From: Gordonia sediminis
GTDB taxonomy: Bacteria; Actinomycetota; Actinomycetes; Mycobacteriales; Mycobacteriaceae
DNA length: 64,000 bases
NCBI GenBank assembly: GCA_004193205.1
Contig: RZUM01000007.1
Location: 354,729-418,728, forward strand
Reading direction: 5' to 3'
Shown piece after piece: positions 26,880 to 36,099 of the stretch; the stretch's first letter is position 1; every line of letters begins with the position of its first letter. A program made the position numbers and the translations under genes. The notes under the pieces were generated by a model. The model was not told the DNA's origin, did no database searches, and worked only from the letters and a program-made list of their open reading frames with translations.

Positions 26880-27617
26880 TCAGATCGCCGCCGCCGGGTC
26901 GTAGATGAACGTGCGTCGTTCGGCTCGGGCGAACCGGCCCTCGCCGAGCTTCGCGACGAACCGGAACACCCCGGGGACCTTCGCGAGGATCGTCGCGCGG
27001 TCCTCGCCCTCGATGCCCTTCAGCAGCCACGGGATGAAGCGGAACAGGTCGCGGATACCGGTGTCGGCGGCGTCGTTGATCTGTCGTTCGATCAGTTCCC
27101 AGTCCTCGGCGTCGAAATGCCGCTGTATCAGGGCCAGCGCCTCGGTCTCCTCGTGCGCGAGGTGCGCGCCCAGACGGTCGCGGGTGCGGACGAGCAACTC
27201 GGCCAGACGCTCCCGGGCCGCGATGTCGGGATGATGCGCCAGCCGGTCGAACTCCAGCGCACAGCCCGACAGCAGCGGGTCGATCAGTTTGTGCTCGGCC
27301 TCCATCGCGTCGAGGACCGCGCGGCCGTCGGCGTCGGCGCGTTGCGTCAGTGTGGGCCAGACGATCTGGTCTTCAGCGCGGTGGTGGTGGTGCAGCACTT
27401 CACCGAAGTCCGCCCACCGGTCGCGCAGCCGCCGCCAGGTGACGCGGTCCGCGACGGGCGTGCGGGGCGCGCACCGGGCGAAGTCGGCGAGATCGCGTCG
27501 GAAGGCATGATGCATCAGGTACATCATGAACGGGTCGATCGGTCCGTCGGGGGCGGCGGCCTGACCGGGCAGGACGAGCTGTGTCGGGCGGGTGGCGACC
27601 GGGGTGGTCGTGGTCAT
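26880..27617 (-). CDS. Hemerythrin (HHE) domain protein
   Basis: A 245-residue protein. The di-iron ligand pattern is present: HHAFRRDL near residue 36, HHHHRAEDQIVWP near residue 77, EAEHKLIDPLL near residue 108 and AHLAHEETEAL near residue 150. Such proteins bind or sense oxygen, nitric oxide or hydrogen peroxide in the cytoplasm. After the HHE domain comes an 80-residue helical tail (RQINDAADTGIRDLFRFIPWLL) seen in longer actinobacterial members. It is followed on the same strand, after 42 bases at the upstream side, by the MMPL gene end, but reads in the same direction downstream of it. Confidence 0.85.
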   Translation of the reverse strand: MTTTTPVATRPTQLVLPGQAAAPDGPIDPFMMYLMHHAFRRDLADFARCAPRTPVADRVTWRRLRDRWADFGEVLHHHHRAEDQIVWPTLTQRADADGRAVLDAMEAEHKLIDPLLSGCALEFDRLAHHPDIAARERLAELLVRTRDRLGAHLAHEETEALALIQRHFDAEDWELIERQINDAADTGIRDLFRFIPWLLKGIEGEDRATILAKVPGVFRFVAKLGEGRFARAERRTFIYDPAAAI

Positions 27618-27659
27618 CGGAGAGGTTCCTTTCGGGCTAGGGATGAGGGGTGAAATGCT

Positions 27660-29831
27660 TCAGGCCGGCAGCAGCTCTTCGACTTCCGGCTGCTGGTCGT
27701 CGTCTCCGGTACGCGGCCGGTCGATCCCGGTGGGACCTTCGATGCCGATCCGGGGGAGCCATTCGAGCCAGGCCGGAAGCCACCAGTTGTAGCGGCCCAG
27801 CAGCGACATGGTGGCCGGCACCAGCACCATTCGGATCACCGTGGCGTCGAGAAGTACCGCGACGGCCATCCCGAGGCCCAGCATCTTGAGGACGATGTCG
27901 GTCTCGGAGGCGAAGCTGATGAAGACCGCCACCATGATCGCCGCGGCGGTGGTGATCACCCGGCCGGTCTTCGCCAGACCGGTGATGACGCTGGCCTTCG
28001 CATCGCCGGTTGCCAGCCATTCCTCGCGGATACGGGAGAGCAGGAACACCTCGTAGTCCATCGACAGGCCGAACAGGATCGCGAAGATCAGGATCGGCAC
28101 CCAGCTCGACACCGCCACCGGATGATCCACGCCGAGCAGGGACAGGCCCCAGCCCCACTGGAACACCATGGTGATGACGCCGTAGGCGGCGGCGACCGAC
28201 AGCAGGTTCATGAACGCGGCCTTCACCGGGATGACGACCGATCGGAAGACCACCGTCAACAGCAGAACCGACGCGGCGACAACAAACCCGATGACCACCC
28301 ACAGGCGGTGCTGCAGCAACGTGGAGATGTCGTCGAGGTAGGCGGTGTAGCCGGTCAGGATCGCGCCGTCGGGCAGCGCGGCCCGGATGTCGTCGAGGAC
28401 GGTCTGTGTCGCCTCGTCGGCGGGATCGTAGGCGATGGTGATCGGGGCGAGATCCAATGCACGGTCGGGGGATTGGGTCACCGGGGCGACGGCCTCGACA
28501 CCGGGCAGGGCGTCGATGGTGGCGAGTGCGGCGGTCAGTTCGCCGACGGCGACCCGATCGGCGGGGGCGACGACGAGGACGTCGGCGTTGACACCGGCTC
28601 CGAACTCGGCGGCCATCAGGTCATGTGCCTTGCGGGTGGTGAGTTCACTCGACTGTGCACCCGAGTCCTGCGGCCAGGTCCGCATCGCCACCGTCGGCGC
28701 CGCCAGCGCGAGCATCGCGATCAGGGCGATCACGATCGCCGTCACCGGGCGGGCACCGATCCGGGCGGCCCACCGCGCGGTCAGCGGCGGACGGGCCGCG
28801 ACGGTCGAATCGGGCTGTCCGACAACAATGGTCCGTCGCACGCGGCGCGGGATGATGCAACGCCCGGCCAACCTGCACAACGCGGGGACGACGACGAGGG
28901 TCGCCGCCAGCATCGCGACGACCGCGATCGCGGTCGCGAACCCGAACGACGAATACGTCGGCAGCCCGGCCAGACGCAACCCCATCAGCGACACCAGCAC
29001 GGTGGTCGCGGCGAACACCGCGGACCGTCCGGCGGTCGCCACGGCAGCGGCGGCCGCATCGACGGGTTCGTGGCCCCGTTGCAGGAACTCGACGTGCCGG
29101 CTGACCACCAGCAGGGCGTAGTCGATACCTACGCCGAGGCCGACCATGCTGGCCACCATCGGGGCCGACGGGCTGACGTTCATGACGGCCGACAGCAGCA
29201 TGACGCCCGACGAGCCCGCGATGAGACCGGCGATCGCCGAGGCGATCGGCAGACCCGCGGCCACCACGGACCCGAACGCGAACACCATGATGAGCAGCGC
29301 CAGGGTGATGCCGATGATCTCCGCGTGGCCCTTCATCGGCGCCGCCGCGGTCTCGGGCAGCGAGCCTTTCATCTCGACCTGTAGCCCGCCGGCGCGGGTC
29401 GGCTCGATCGCCGCCGTCAGGTCCTTGTCGTTGCCCATCAGGTAGGGGTCGGTCTCGGGCACGTCGTACCCGACGTCGATCACCGCGGTGTCGCCGTCGG
29501 CGCTGAAGCGCGGATCGGCGACGGTGGCGACATGCGGCATCGCGGCGAGGCGCGCTCGCAGGTCGTCGGTGGCCCTGGCGGGCAGCGCGCCCTGATCGGA
29601 ATGCACGACGACGTTGGCGAAGGCGTTGCCCGCACCGGGCACATGGTCGCGGAGTAACTCGATCCCGTCCTGGGATGCGGTGCCGGTCACGTCCCAGTTC
29701 TCGCGGGTCTCACCGCCGACGGCCGACGAGACGCCGATCAGCAGTCCGAGTGCGAGAACGAAGCCGAGCAGAGCCCGGTACGGGTGTGCCGCGCAGGCGT
29801 GCCCGAATCGGTAGAGCAGGGTGGTGTGCAT
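27660..29831 (-). CDS. MMPL/RND family transporter
   Basis: A 723-residue protein with the ATG at 29831 (MHTTLLYRFGHACAAHPYRA). It has the full MMPL plan: one N-terminal helix, a periplasmic domain (about residues 40-165), five helices containing GLGVGIDYALLVVSRHVEFL, a second periplasmic domain (about residues 410-510), and a last helix block with ILFGLSMDYEVFLLSRIREEW. At this length it belongs to the shorter MMPL group used for drugs or small lipids rather than the mycolate exporters. It lacks a nearby regulator on the same strand. The hemerythrin gene follows downstream. Confidence 0.88.
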   Translation of the reverse strand: MHTTLLYRFGHACAAHPYRALLGFVLALGLLIGVSSAVGGETRENWDVTGTASQDGIELLRDHVPGAGNAFANVVVHSDQGALPARATDDLRARLAAMPHVATVADPRFSADGDTAVIDVGYDVPETDPYLMGNDKDLTAAIEPTRAGGLQVEMKGSLPETAAAPMKGHAEIIGITLALLIMVFAFGSVVAAGLPIASAIAGLIAGSSGVMLLSAVMNVSPSAPMVASMVGLGVGIDYALLVVSRHVEFLQRGHEPVDAAAAAVATAGRSAVFAATTVLVSLMGLRLAGLPTYSSFGFATAIAVVAMLAATLVVVPALCRLAGRCIIPRRVRRTIVVGQPDSTVAARPPLTARWAARIGARPVTAIVIALIAMLALAAPTVAMRTWPQDSGAQSSELTTRKAHDLMAAEFGAGVNADVLVVAPADRVAVGELTAALATIDALPGVEAVAPVTQSPDRALDLAPITIAYDPADEATQTVLDDIRAALPDGAILTGYTAYLDDISTLLQHRLWVVIGFVVAASVLLLTVVFRSVVIPVKAAFMNLLSVAAAYGVITMVFQWGWGLSLLGVDHPVAVSSWVPILIFAILFGLSMDYEVFLLSRIREEWLATGDAKASVITGLAKTGRVITTAAAIMVAVFISFASETDIVLKMLGLGMAVAVLLDATVIRMVLVPATMSLLGRYNWWLPAWLEWLPRIGIEGPTGIDRPRTGDDDQQPEVEELLPA

Positions 29832-29953
29832 GGAGGTCTCTTTCGGTGGAAAGGGCGGATACTTCTCACCGATAGGGTGGAATCCGTGACTTGCGGATCG
29901 CTTGGGTGTGGCTTGGGGCCCGACTTGTCGCCGGTCGACGGGTGCGGTGACCG

Positions 29954-30541
29954 GTGCTGCTGACCCCACCCGGTGTCGACCAATCGATCACCGACGCGGT
30001 CATCGAGGCTCGCACCCCGGCTCTGACCGACATCGCACGGGTGATCACGATGACCGGCAACACCCTGGCGCTCACCGCCGTCGTCGTGGTCGCCGTGATC
30101 GCCCTCGGTGTGTATCGCGCCTACGCGGCGGCGACCCTCGTCGCGGTCGGATCGTTGACCGGTTATCTCCTCATGGTCGGGCTCAAACAGTTCTTCGCTC
30201 GGCCGCGGCCGCCGGTTCCCGACCGCCTCATCGACATCGACACCCATTCGTTCCCGTCCGGCCACGCGATGATGAGCACCATCGTCTTCGGGCTGCTCGC
30301 CGTCGTCGCCTACCGGCTCAGTGCCTGGGTGCGCGATCACCCGTGGGTCCTGGTGACCGCGCCCGCCTGGGCGATCGCGATCGGTCTCACGCGGGTGTAT
30401 CTGGGGGTGCACTGGACCACTGACGTGATCGCCGGATGGCTGATCGGGGCGGTGTGGGTGGCGCTCTGCGCCTGGCTGTCCGCGCGTTGGATGCCGTTGT
30501 CGCAGCCGAGTGCGGAGACACAACGGGCACACCGGGCCTGA
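29954..30541 (+). CDS. PAP2 family membrane phosphatase
   Basis: A 195-residue membrane protein with a GTG start. The three-part phosphatidic-acid-phosphatase signature is complete: KQFFARPRPP (domain 1), PSGHAMMS (domain 2) and TRVYLGVHWTTDVIAGW (domain 3, with its catalytic histidine). Five to six hydrophobic helices surround it. Such enzymes remove phosphate from polyprenyl pyrophosphate or phosphatidic acid at the outer face of the membrane; the substrate is not determined. It is divergent from the MMPL gene and shares the 122-base gap with it. Confidence 0.88.
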   Translation: MLLTPPGVDQSITDAVIEARTPALTDIARVITMTGNTLALTAVVVVAVIALGVYRAYAAATLVAVGSLTGYLLMVGLKQFFARPRPPVPDRLIDIDTHSFPSGHAMMSTIVFGLLAVVAYRLSAWVRDHPWVLVTAPAWAIAIGLTRVYLGVHWTTDVIAGWLIGAVWVALCAWLSARWMPLSQPSAETQRAHRA

Positions 30542-30588
30542 CGCCGGAAATGAACCGCCGCCGGTGATCGAGCCGCTACGGTCGGGGC

Positions 30589-31839
30589 ATGGACTTCGCT
30601 CCGTCACCCCGGTCGGCCGACCTGACCGAACGCGTCCGCGCCTTCATCGCCACCGAGATCACCCCGGTCGAGGCCGAGGTGCACCACGACATCGCCCGAC
30701 GGCGCGAGCAGGGCGTCGACCGCTGGACGCCGCCACCGGTCATCGACGAGTTGAAGGCGAAGGCGCGCGCGGCCGGGTTGTGGAACCTCTTCTTGCCGAA
30801 GGCGCACGCGGGGCGCTACGCCGCGGACTTCGGCACCGACGGCGGCGAGGGACTGTCCAACATCGACTACGCGCCGGTCGCCGAGGCGATGGGGTCGTCG
30901 ATGCTCGCGCCGCTCGTCTTCAACTGCGGCGCCCCCGACACCGGCAACATGGAGGTGCTACTGCGTTACGGCTCGGAGGCCCAGCGCAAGGAGTGGCTGG
31001 AACCGCTGCTGACCGGTGAGATCCGCAGCGCCTTCTGCATGACCGAACCCGCCGTCGCGTCGTCGGACGCCACCAACATGGCGGCGACCGCGGTCCTCGA
31101 CGGTGACGACGTCGTCGTCAACGGCACCAAGTGGTTCTCCACCGGAGTCGGGCACCCGGACTGCAAGATCCTCATCTTCATGGGTGTCACCGATCCCACC
31201 GCCGATCGGCACGCCCGGCACACCATGGTGCTGGTGCCGACCGACACACCCGGGGTGCGCGTCGAGCGGATGCTCACCACGATGGGTTATTACGACGAAC
31301 CGCTCGGACACGGCGAAGTGGCCTTCGAGGATGTGCGGGTACCGGCGTCGAACATCATCCTCGGTCCGGGCCGCGCCAACGAGATCGCGCAGGGCCGCCT
31401 AGGTCCCGGCCGCGTCCATCACTGCATGCGGGCGATCGGGCTGGCCGAACGTGCCCTCGAGCTCGGGGTGCGGCGCGCGCTGGAACGGACCGCCTTCGGG
31501 CGTCCGCTGGCCAAACTCGGCGGCAATAGCGAACGGATCGCCGACGCCCGTATCGCCATCAACCGGTCGCGGCTCCTGGTCCTGCACGCGGCCTGGCTGC
31601 TGGACCAGGGACTGAGTCGTGAGGCGGTGTCGGCGGTCAGCGAGATCAAGGTCGAGGTGCCCAACATGGCGCTCGGCGTGATCGACCTGGCGATCCAGCT
31701 GCACGGCGGTGCGGGGCTGACCGACGATTTCCCGCTCGCCGCGGCGTGGGTCGGTGCCCGCTCGCTCCGGCTGGCCGATGGCCCCGACGAGGTGCACCGC
31801 GCGGTGGTCGCGCGGATCGAGATCGGAAAGTATCGGTGA
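30589..31839 (+). CDS. Acyl-CoA dehydrogenase, ACAD10/11 type
   Basis: A 416-residue enzyme. The sequence has CMTEPAVASSDATNMAATA, GTKWFSTGVGHPDCKILIFMG, ERTAFGRPLAKLGGNSERIADARI, and IQLHGGAGLTDDFPLAAAW, with ADGPDEVHR replacing the usual EGTxEIQR at the C-terminus. This variant is typical of the ACAD10/ACAD11 group. The kinase-like gene that follows encodes the second half of those fused eukaryotic proteins. ACAD10/11 act on 4-hydroxy-acyl-CoAs with the kinase domain phosphorylating the hydroxyl group, so a role in degrading hydroxy fatty acids is plausible here. Confidence 0.87.
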   Translation: MDFAPSPRSADLTERVRAFIATEITPVEAEVHHDIARRREQGVDRWTPPPVIDELKAKARAAGLWNLFLPKAHAGRYAADFGTDGGEGLSNIDYAPVAEAMGSSMLAPLVFNCGAPDTGNMEVLLRYGSEAQRKEWLEPLLTGEIRSAFCMTEPAVASSDATNMAATAVLDGDDVVVNGTKWFSTGVGHPDCKILIFMGVTDPTADRHARHTMVLVPTDTPGVRVERMLTTMGYYDEPLGHGEVAFEDVRVPASNIILGPGRANEIAQGRLGPGRVHHCMRAIGLAERALELGVRRALERTAFGRPLAKLGGNSERIADARIAINRSRLLVLHAAWLLDQGLSREAVSAVSEIKVEVPNMALGVIDLAIQLHGGAGLTDDFPLAAAWVGARSLRLADGPDEVHRAVVARIEIGKYR

Positions 31840-31894
31840 CATCCACGTCGGATACGTTCACCGGTGAACACGGACGTGGTCGGAGGGAGAACAG

Positions 31895-32968
31895 ATGAGC
31901 GGTCAGGTGGCGGGGGCACGGCAGGTCCGGGCGGAGGACGCGTTCGACGTGGCGCATGTGGCGGACTGGTTGCGCAAGAACGCCGACGATTCGACCGGAC
32001 TCGAGGGGCTGCCGTCGGTTCGGCAATTCTCCGGCGGTGCATCGAATCTCACGTTCCTGCTGACCTACCCGGACCGCGAACTGATCCTGCGGCACGCGCC
32101 GCGCGGCACCAAGGCGCGCGGTGCCCACGACATGGGACGGGAGTACCGGATCCAGTCCAGGCTGTCGGCCGTACTGCCCTACATCGCGCCGATGGTCGCC
32201 TTCTGCGACGACCCGTCGGTGCTCGGCGCCGACTTCTACGTGATGGGCAAGATCGACGGCATCATCGCCGGCACGGAGTTCCCGAAGGGTGTGTCGGTGT
32301 CCCCGGAGCAGGCGCGGCAGCTGTGCCTGAACTTCATCGACGTCCTCGTCGAGCTGCACTCGGTGGACCCGGAGGCCGCCGGACTCGCCGACCTGGGCAA
32401 GGGGTTCGGCTATGTCCGCAGGCAGGTCGAAGGGTGGACGACGCGTTTCCACAACGCCCGCACCGATGACGCGCCCGACTACGAGCGCGCGATGGCGTGG
32501 CTGGCCGAGAACCAGCCCGACGACGTCGCGAACTGCGTCATCCACAACGACTACAAGCTCGACAACGTCGTCCTCGCCGGCGATGACGTGACACGGGTGA
32601 TCGGCATCCTGGACTGGGAGATGGCCACACTGGGTGACCCGCTGATGGATGTCGCCGGGTCCATGGCCTACTGGGTGCAGGCCGACGACGACGAGATGAC
32701 GCAGGCGATGCGCCGCGTCCCGACCAATCTTCCCGGCATGATCACTCGCGCCGAGTTCGTCGAACGGTATTGCGAGCGTATGGGTTTCGATATGTCGCCG
32801 GAACGCTGGCGGTGGTATGGGGTGTTCGGCGCGTTCCGCAGCGCGGTCATCGCGCAGCAGATCTACTACCGCTACTACCACGGCCAGACCACCAACGAGG
32901 CCTACGCACGCCTCGGTGTGGCCGTGAAGTTGCTCGAGGGACGGATCGACCGGCTCATCGCGGGCTGA
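31895..32968 (+). CDS. APH/ACAD10-type phosphotransferase (kinase-like) protein
   Basis: A 357-residue protein with an excellent GGAGGGAG site before the ATG. It has the aminoglycoside-phosphotransferase fold: a glycine-rich FSGGASNLTFLL, the catalytic loop HNDYKLDNV (about residue 217) and the metal-binding LDWEMATLGDPLMD (about residue 238). It is the separate-gene version of the kinase half of ACAD10/11, and its gene lies 55 bases after the dehydrogenase of the same type. The likely substrate is a 4-hydroxy-acyl-CoA; antibiotic resistance is not indicated. Confidence 0.87.
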   Translation: MSGQVAGARQVRAEDAFDVAHVADWLRKNADDSTGLEGLPSVRQFSGGASNLTFLLTYPDRELILRHAPRGTKARGAHDMGREYRIQSRLSAVLPYIAPMVAFCDDPSVLGADFYVMGKIDGIIAGTEFPKGVSVSPEQARQLCLNFIDVLVELHSVDPEAAGLADLGKGFGYVRRQVEGWTTRFHNARTDDAPDYERAMAWLAENQPDDVANCVIHNDYKLDNVVLAGDDVTRVIGILDWEMATLGDPLMDVAGSMAYWVQADDDEMTQAMRRVPTNLPGMITRAEFVERYCERMGFDMSPERWRWYGVFGAFRSAVIAQQIYYRYYHGQTTNEAYARLGVAVKLLEGRIDRLIAG

Positions 32969-33072
32969 GGGACGGTTCTCGGCCGAATCGTCGGTGCGCT
33001 TTCGCGCGCTCGTCTACCCTCGTGTTTCATATATGTGGCAACAGGGGTGGGCTCTTTGCTGACGGGGGAAGC

Positions 33073-33732
33073 ATGAGTGGTTGGGCAATTGTTGGTGTCG
33101 TGATCGGGGTGCTCGCCGTGCTCGGTGTGCTCGTGGTGGCCGGCGCGATCGTGCTCTACGGGCTGGCGACCAAACCGAACCGGTTCGTGGTCCGCGAGTT
33201 GGGGCTCGACGATATCGACGACTATCTGGACCGCAGGGCATCGTTCGCGATCAAGGTGGTGGAGACGACTCCGCTGCCACGAAAAGAGGTGTGGGAGAGG
33301 CTCACCGAGGCCGAGTACCTGACCTCGCTGCCGTTCCTGCGCGGGCCGTCGTGGGCGCCCGACACCGGGGACCCCGACGGTGACTGGCACAGCGTCCGCG
33401 TCGGGTCACAGCGGTCGATGTCGGGCACGATCCTGTCCGTCGGGCAGCGGGTCGTCGAGGTCGTTGACGGTGAGCGGCTCACCCTCACCGGCACCGGGGT
33501 GTCGGTGCCGTTCGCGATCAAGAACTTCGCCGAACGGTTCACCATCGTCGACGGCGCGCGGTCGCGCACGGTGACGGTCATCTGGGAGATCGGTGGTTCA
33601 CCGCGCTGGATCGGGTTCCTGCCCTGGCGCTGGGGCGCCCCGTTCATGCGCCCGATACTCGGCTTCGTGTTGCGTCACGCATTGCGGCTCAAGCCGTTTC
33701 GACGTCCCTCGGTCGATCACCCGGCCGCATGA
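33073..33732 (+). CDS. Membrane-anchored SRPBCC-like protein
   Basis: A 219-residue protein. The ATG at 33073 follows GGGGGAA. One N-terminal membrane helix (IVGVVIGVLAVLGVLVVAGAIVLYGL) is followed by a cytoplasmic or exported domain with TTPLPRKEVWERLTEAEYLTSLPFL, a pattern typical of START/SRPBCC lipid-binding folds, and FAIKNFAERFTIVDG. The C-terminus is basic. The ligand is unknown. Its stop overlaps the next start by 4 bases (ATGA). Confidence 0.6.
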   Translation: MSGWAIVGVVIGVLAVLGVLVVAGAIVLYGLATKPNRFVVRELGLDDIDDYLDRRASFAIKVVETTPLPRKEVWERLTEAEYLTSLPFLRGPSWAPDTGDPDGDWHSVRVGSQRSMSGTILSVGQRVVEVVDGERLTLTGTGVSVPFAIKNFAERFTIVDGARSRTVTVIWEIGGSPRWIGFLPWRWGAPFMRPILGFVLRHALRLKPFRRPSVDHPAA

Positions 33733-34448
33733 CCCAGGTCGCCCTGGTCGTCTATCCGGGGTTCACGGCGTTGGACCTGATCGGCCCGTACGAGGTGCTG
33801 CGGATGCTGTCGTCCTCACAGGTCCGGTTCGTGTGGCACGAGGTGGGTCCGGTGACCGCGGACTCCGGCATGTTGGTCCTCGGGGCGACCCATACCTTCG
33901 ACGAGACCCCGGCCCCGGACATCGTGGTGGTGCCGGGTGGCAGCTCCTCGGTGGCGATACACGCCAACGATGAGCAGCTGTGCGCATGGTTGCGGTCGGC
34001 CCACGAGCACACCACATGGACCGCCTCGGTCTGTGCAGGTTCGGTGATCCTCGGCGCCGCCGGGTTGCTGCGGGGCCGACGGGCGACATCGCATTGGCAG
34101 GCGGTGTCGGCCCTGCGCGCCTTCGGTGCCACCGCCGTTCGCGACGAGCGCATCGTGCACGACGGCGACGTGATCACGTGTGCGGGAGTGTCCGCCGGCA
34201 TCGACCTCGCCCTGTGGATCGCCGGCCGCGTCGCCGGGCCGGAGCGAGCCAAGGCCATTCAACTCGCGATCGAATACGACCCCCAGCCGCCGTTCGACTC
34301 GGGAAGCACGGCCAAGGCCTCCGCGGCGACCGTCGCGCGTGCCAATGCGATTCTTGCTCGCGACAGCATCACGCCCGCGCACATGGGTGCTGGGGTGAAA
34401 CTGATGTGGAAGCAGTCCATCGACCGGCTGCGGGTCCGTCGGGGCTGA
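33729..34448 (+). CDS. DJ-1/PfpI family protein (isonitrile hydratase-like)
   Basis: A 239-residue protein overlapping the preceding stop by 4 bases. The nucleophile elbow ASVCAGSVILGAAGLL puts the reactive cysteine near residue 101. VALVVYPGFTALDLIGPYEVLRML at the N-terminus and GDVITCAGVSAGIDLALWI further on match the InhA-type (isonitrile hydratase) and AraC-N-terminal branch of DJ-1/PfpI. No AraC DNA-binding domain follows, so it is an enzyme-like rather than a regulatory member. The substrate is unknown. Confidence 0.8.
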   Translation: MTQVALVVYPGFTALDLIGPYEVLRMLSSSQVRFVWHEVGPVTADSGMLVLGATHTFDETPAPDIVVVPGGSSSVAIHANDEQLCAWLRSAHEHTTWTASVCAGSVILGAAGLLRGRRATSHWQAVSALRAFGATAVRDERIVHDGDVITCAGVSAGIDLALWIAGRVAGPERAKAIQLAIEYDPQPPFDSGSTAKASAATVARANAILARDSITPAHMGAGVKLMWKQSIDRLRVRRG

Positions 34449-34622
34449 GAGCGTGTTGGAAACCTGGTCCCTGAGGAAACCCGGAGCGCCAGCGGAGGGT
34501 TGTCACGAAGGGCCGTTGCTGTTCGGACCCTTCGTCGCTCGCGGGTCCTGAGTAAGCGAGAACGAGCGCATCGAAGGGCGTTCCTCGCGGGCTGCTCAGG
34601 GATCAGGTTTCCAAACACGCTC
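34449..34622. repeat. MITE-like element with 27-28 bp terminal inverted repeats
   Basis: GAGCGTGTTGGAAACCTGGTC... at 34449-34475 is matched, in reverse complement, by 34595-34622, with one extra base and one substitution. The 119 bases inside have no open frame of note but contain a hairpin (CGAAGGG / CCCTTCG). It starts directly after the stop codon of the DJ-1 gene. Size and end structure fit a miniature inverted-repeat element; no target duplication is clear. Confidence 0.6.
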
Positions 34623-34680
34623 GAGTCTGGGGGTGATGTGACCATCGGACGAGTCGTGGCGGCGGCCTTGGTCGCCACCA

Positions 34681-34714
34681 GTGTGCCCGCCGGACACCGA
34701 GATCCGGCGGGCAC
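34681..34714. terminator. Hairpin terminator downstream of the HNH gene
   Basis: A perfect 13-bp stem (TGTGCCCGCCGGA with its complement) and an 8-base loop. It lies between the convergent DJ-1 and HNH genes, 112 bases past the HNH stop, and has no T-run. Confidence 0.6.
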
Positions 34715-34825
34715 ACGTGGTGCCCCCTGTTTCACACTATGGAGTTTTCAAGGAACGTGCGTCCGGGGAATCCCGGGTGGTCTATTGGGTCGGGTCAGGC
34801 CGTCCTGCTGGTCGGTTCTTCTCGG

Positions 34826-36070
34826 TCAGGCGGCGACGCCGTCGAGACGCATCGTTCGGCGGTTGTAGGCGGGTATCGGGGTGCGGGTCGGGTCCTGTTC
34901 GACGGGTGGGAGCAGCCAGGGGTGGCGGTCGGCGCCCATGATGATGTCCCAGCCGCTGGCGTGGATCTGGGCGTGACACGACGTGCAGAGCAGGCAGCCG
35001 TTGTCCAGGTCGGTGGGACCCCCATCAGCCCAATGGTGGATGTGGTGGCATTGTGTATATCCTGCTGCCGCACCGCATTTGACACAACAGTGGTCGCGGA
35101 CGATCAACGCCCTACGTTGGTGGTGGGTGAACAGGCGTTGCGGGTGTCCCATGTCCAACGGCACCTTCTCCCCGTCCACGATGACCGCGCTGACCGTGCC
35201 GTCGCAGGACAGGGTTTTCGCCAGGGTCTGCGAGATTGGGCCCAGCCACTGCAGGGCCGCGGCTTCGGGGGTGTCGACGGGGACGGTCAGGTTGAGGTGT
35301 GTTTTCGGGACCGCCACCAGGTCCGCGACACCCGAGGCGTGGGCGTGGGCGGCGGCATCCAGGATCATCTCCAACGCGTCGGCGCGGCGTTGCCCGGCGC
35401 TGCGGGCGTCCTCGGAGCCGTCGGGTTCGGGGCGTTTACCGGCGAGGGATTCGATCGCCGACACCAGTTTCTCCCCGGTCACGATGTCCAGGTTCGCGTG
35501 TACCTCCAATCGACCGTCGTCGGTGGGCTTGGAAGTCCACTCGTTGATGGTGCGGTCCTCCCCGGCCGGCACACCGCCGTGGTCGTCGGCGACCTGGTTG
35601 CCGAGCGTGCGGGCGGTGTCGAGCACCTCCCGCGGGGTGGCCCCGGCAAACGCTTGGGCGATCAGGGCGAGTTGGTGTTCGATGCGTGACACTTCGCTCA
35701 GCGGTTCCGGCGAGCGTTTCTCGATATGCCCCATTCCTCGGACCAGTGCGTCGACGTGTTCACCGGAGAAAACCCCATCCCCGGAATACGCCGCCACCCG
35801 TTCCAGGGTGGACAGGGCGGCGGCGATCCGCAGCCATCGATCCGCCACCGTGGGTGCCGCACCCATCTCGATCAACAGCGCCCGCGTCTTGCCGCCGGTC
35901 TGGCGCGCCACTCCCAGCCGGTCCAGCGCGCCGGCGTGCACGGCGAGTTGGTGGTCGACCACGTTGCGCAGGCCCATCAGGATCTTGGTGGTGTCGAACA
36001 CCTCACGGCCGGTGGCGTCGGCGGTGATGGTGAGGTCACGGACGGTGGGGAGCAGGGTGTCGAGTGGCAT
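34826..36070 (-). CDS. DUF222/HNH endonuclease-domain protein (REP13E12-like)
   Basis: A 414-residue protein. The ATG at 36070 is chosen over the GTG at 36103 because the latter would start inside the SOS box; GTGGGGGC lies just ahead. The N-terminal 300 residues are DUF222 (LRNVVDHQLAVHAGALDRLG, then ANLDIVTGEKLVSAIESLA). The C-terminal HNH nuclease motif has paired cysteines and histidines: DHCCVKCGAAAGYTQCHHIHHWADGG, then NGCLLCTSCHAQIH. Such genes are multicopy and mobile in mycobacteria, where REP13E12 members respond to DNA damage. The SOS box just upstream supports LexA control here. Confidence 0.88.
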   Translation of the reverse strand: MPLDTLLPTVRDLTITADATGREVFDTTKILMGLRNVVDHQLAVHAGALDRLGVARQTGGKTRALLIEMGAAPTVADRWLRIAAALSTLERVAAYSGDGVFSGEHVDALVRGMGHIEKRSPEPLSEVSRIEHQLALIAQAFAGATPREVLDTARTLGNQVADDHGGVPAGEDRTINEWTSKPTDDGRLEVHANLDIVTGEKLVSAIESLAGKRPEPDGSEDARSAGQRRADALEMILDAAAHAHASGVADLVAVPKTHLNLTVPVDTPEAAALQWLGPISQTLAKTLSCDGTVSAVIVDGEKVPLDMGHPQRLFTHHQRRALIVRDHCCVKCGAAAGYTQCHHIHHWADGGPTDLDNGCLLCTSCHAQIHASGWDIIMGADRHPWLLPPVEQDPTRTPIPAYNRRTMRLDGVAA

Positions 36071-36083
36071 GCCCCCACAGTAG

Positions 36084-36099
36084 TCGAACGGGTGTTCGA
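36084..36099. promoter_or_regulatory. SOS box (LexA operator) of the HNH gene
   Basis: TCGAAC GGGT GTTCGA is a perfect match to the mycobacterial LexA consensus TCGAAC-N4-GTTCGA. It is 14 bases upstream of the HNH start and would block its promoter. Confidence 0.85.

Noticed and set aside
31895-32968. Aminoglycoside resistance kinase
   Set aside because: The APH fold is present but the sequence and the adjacent dehydrogenase match the ACAD10/11 kinase type.
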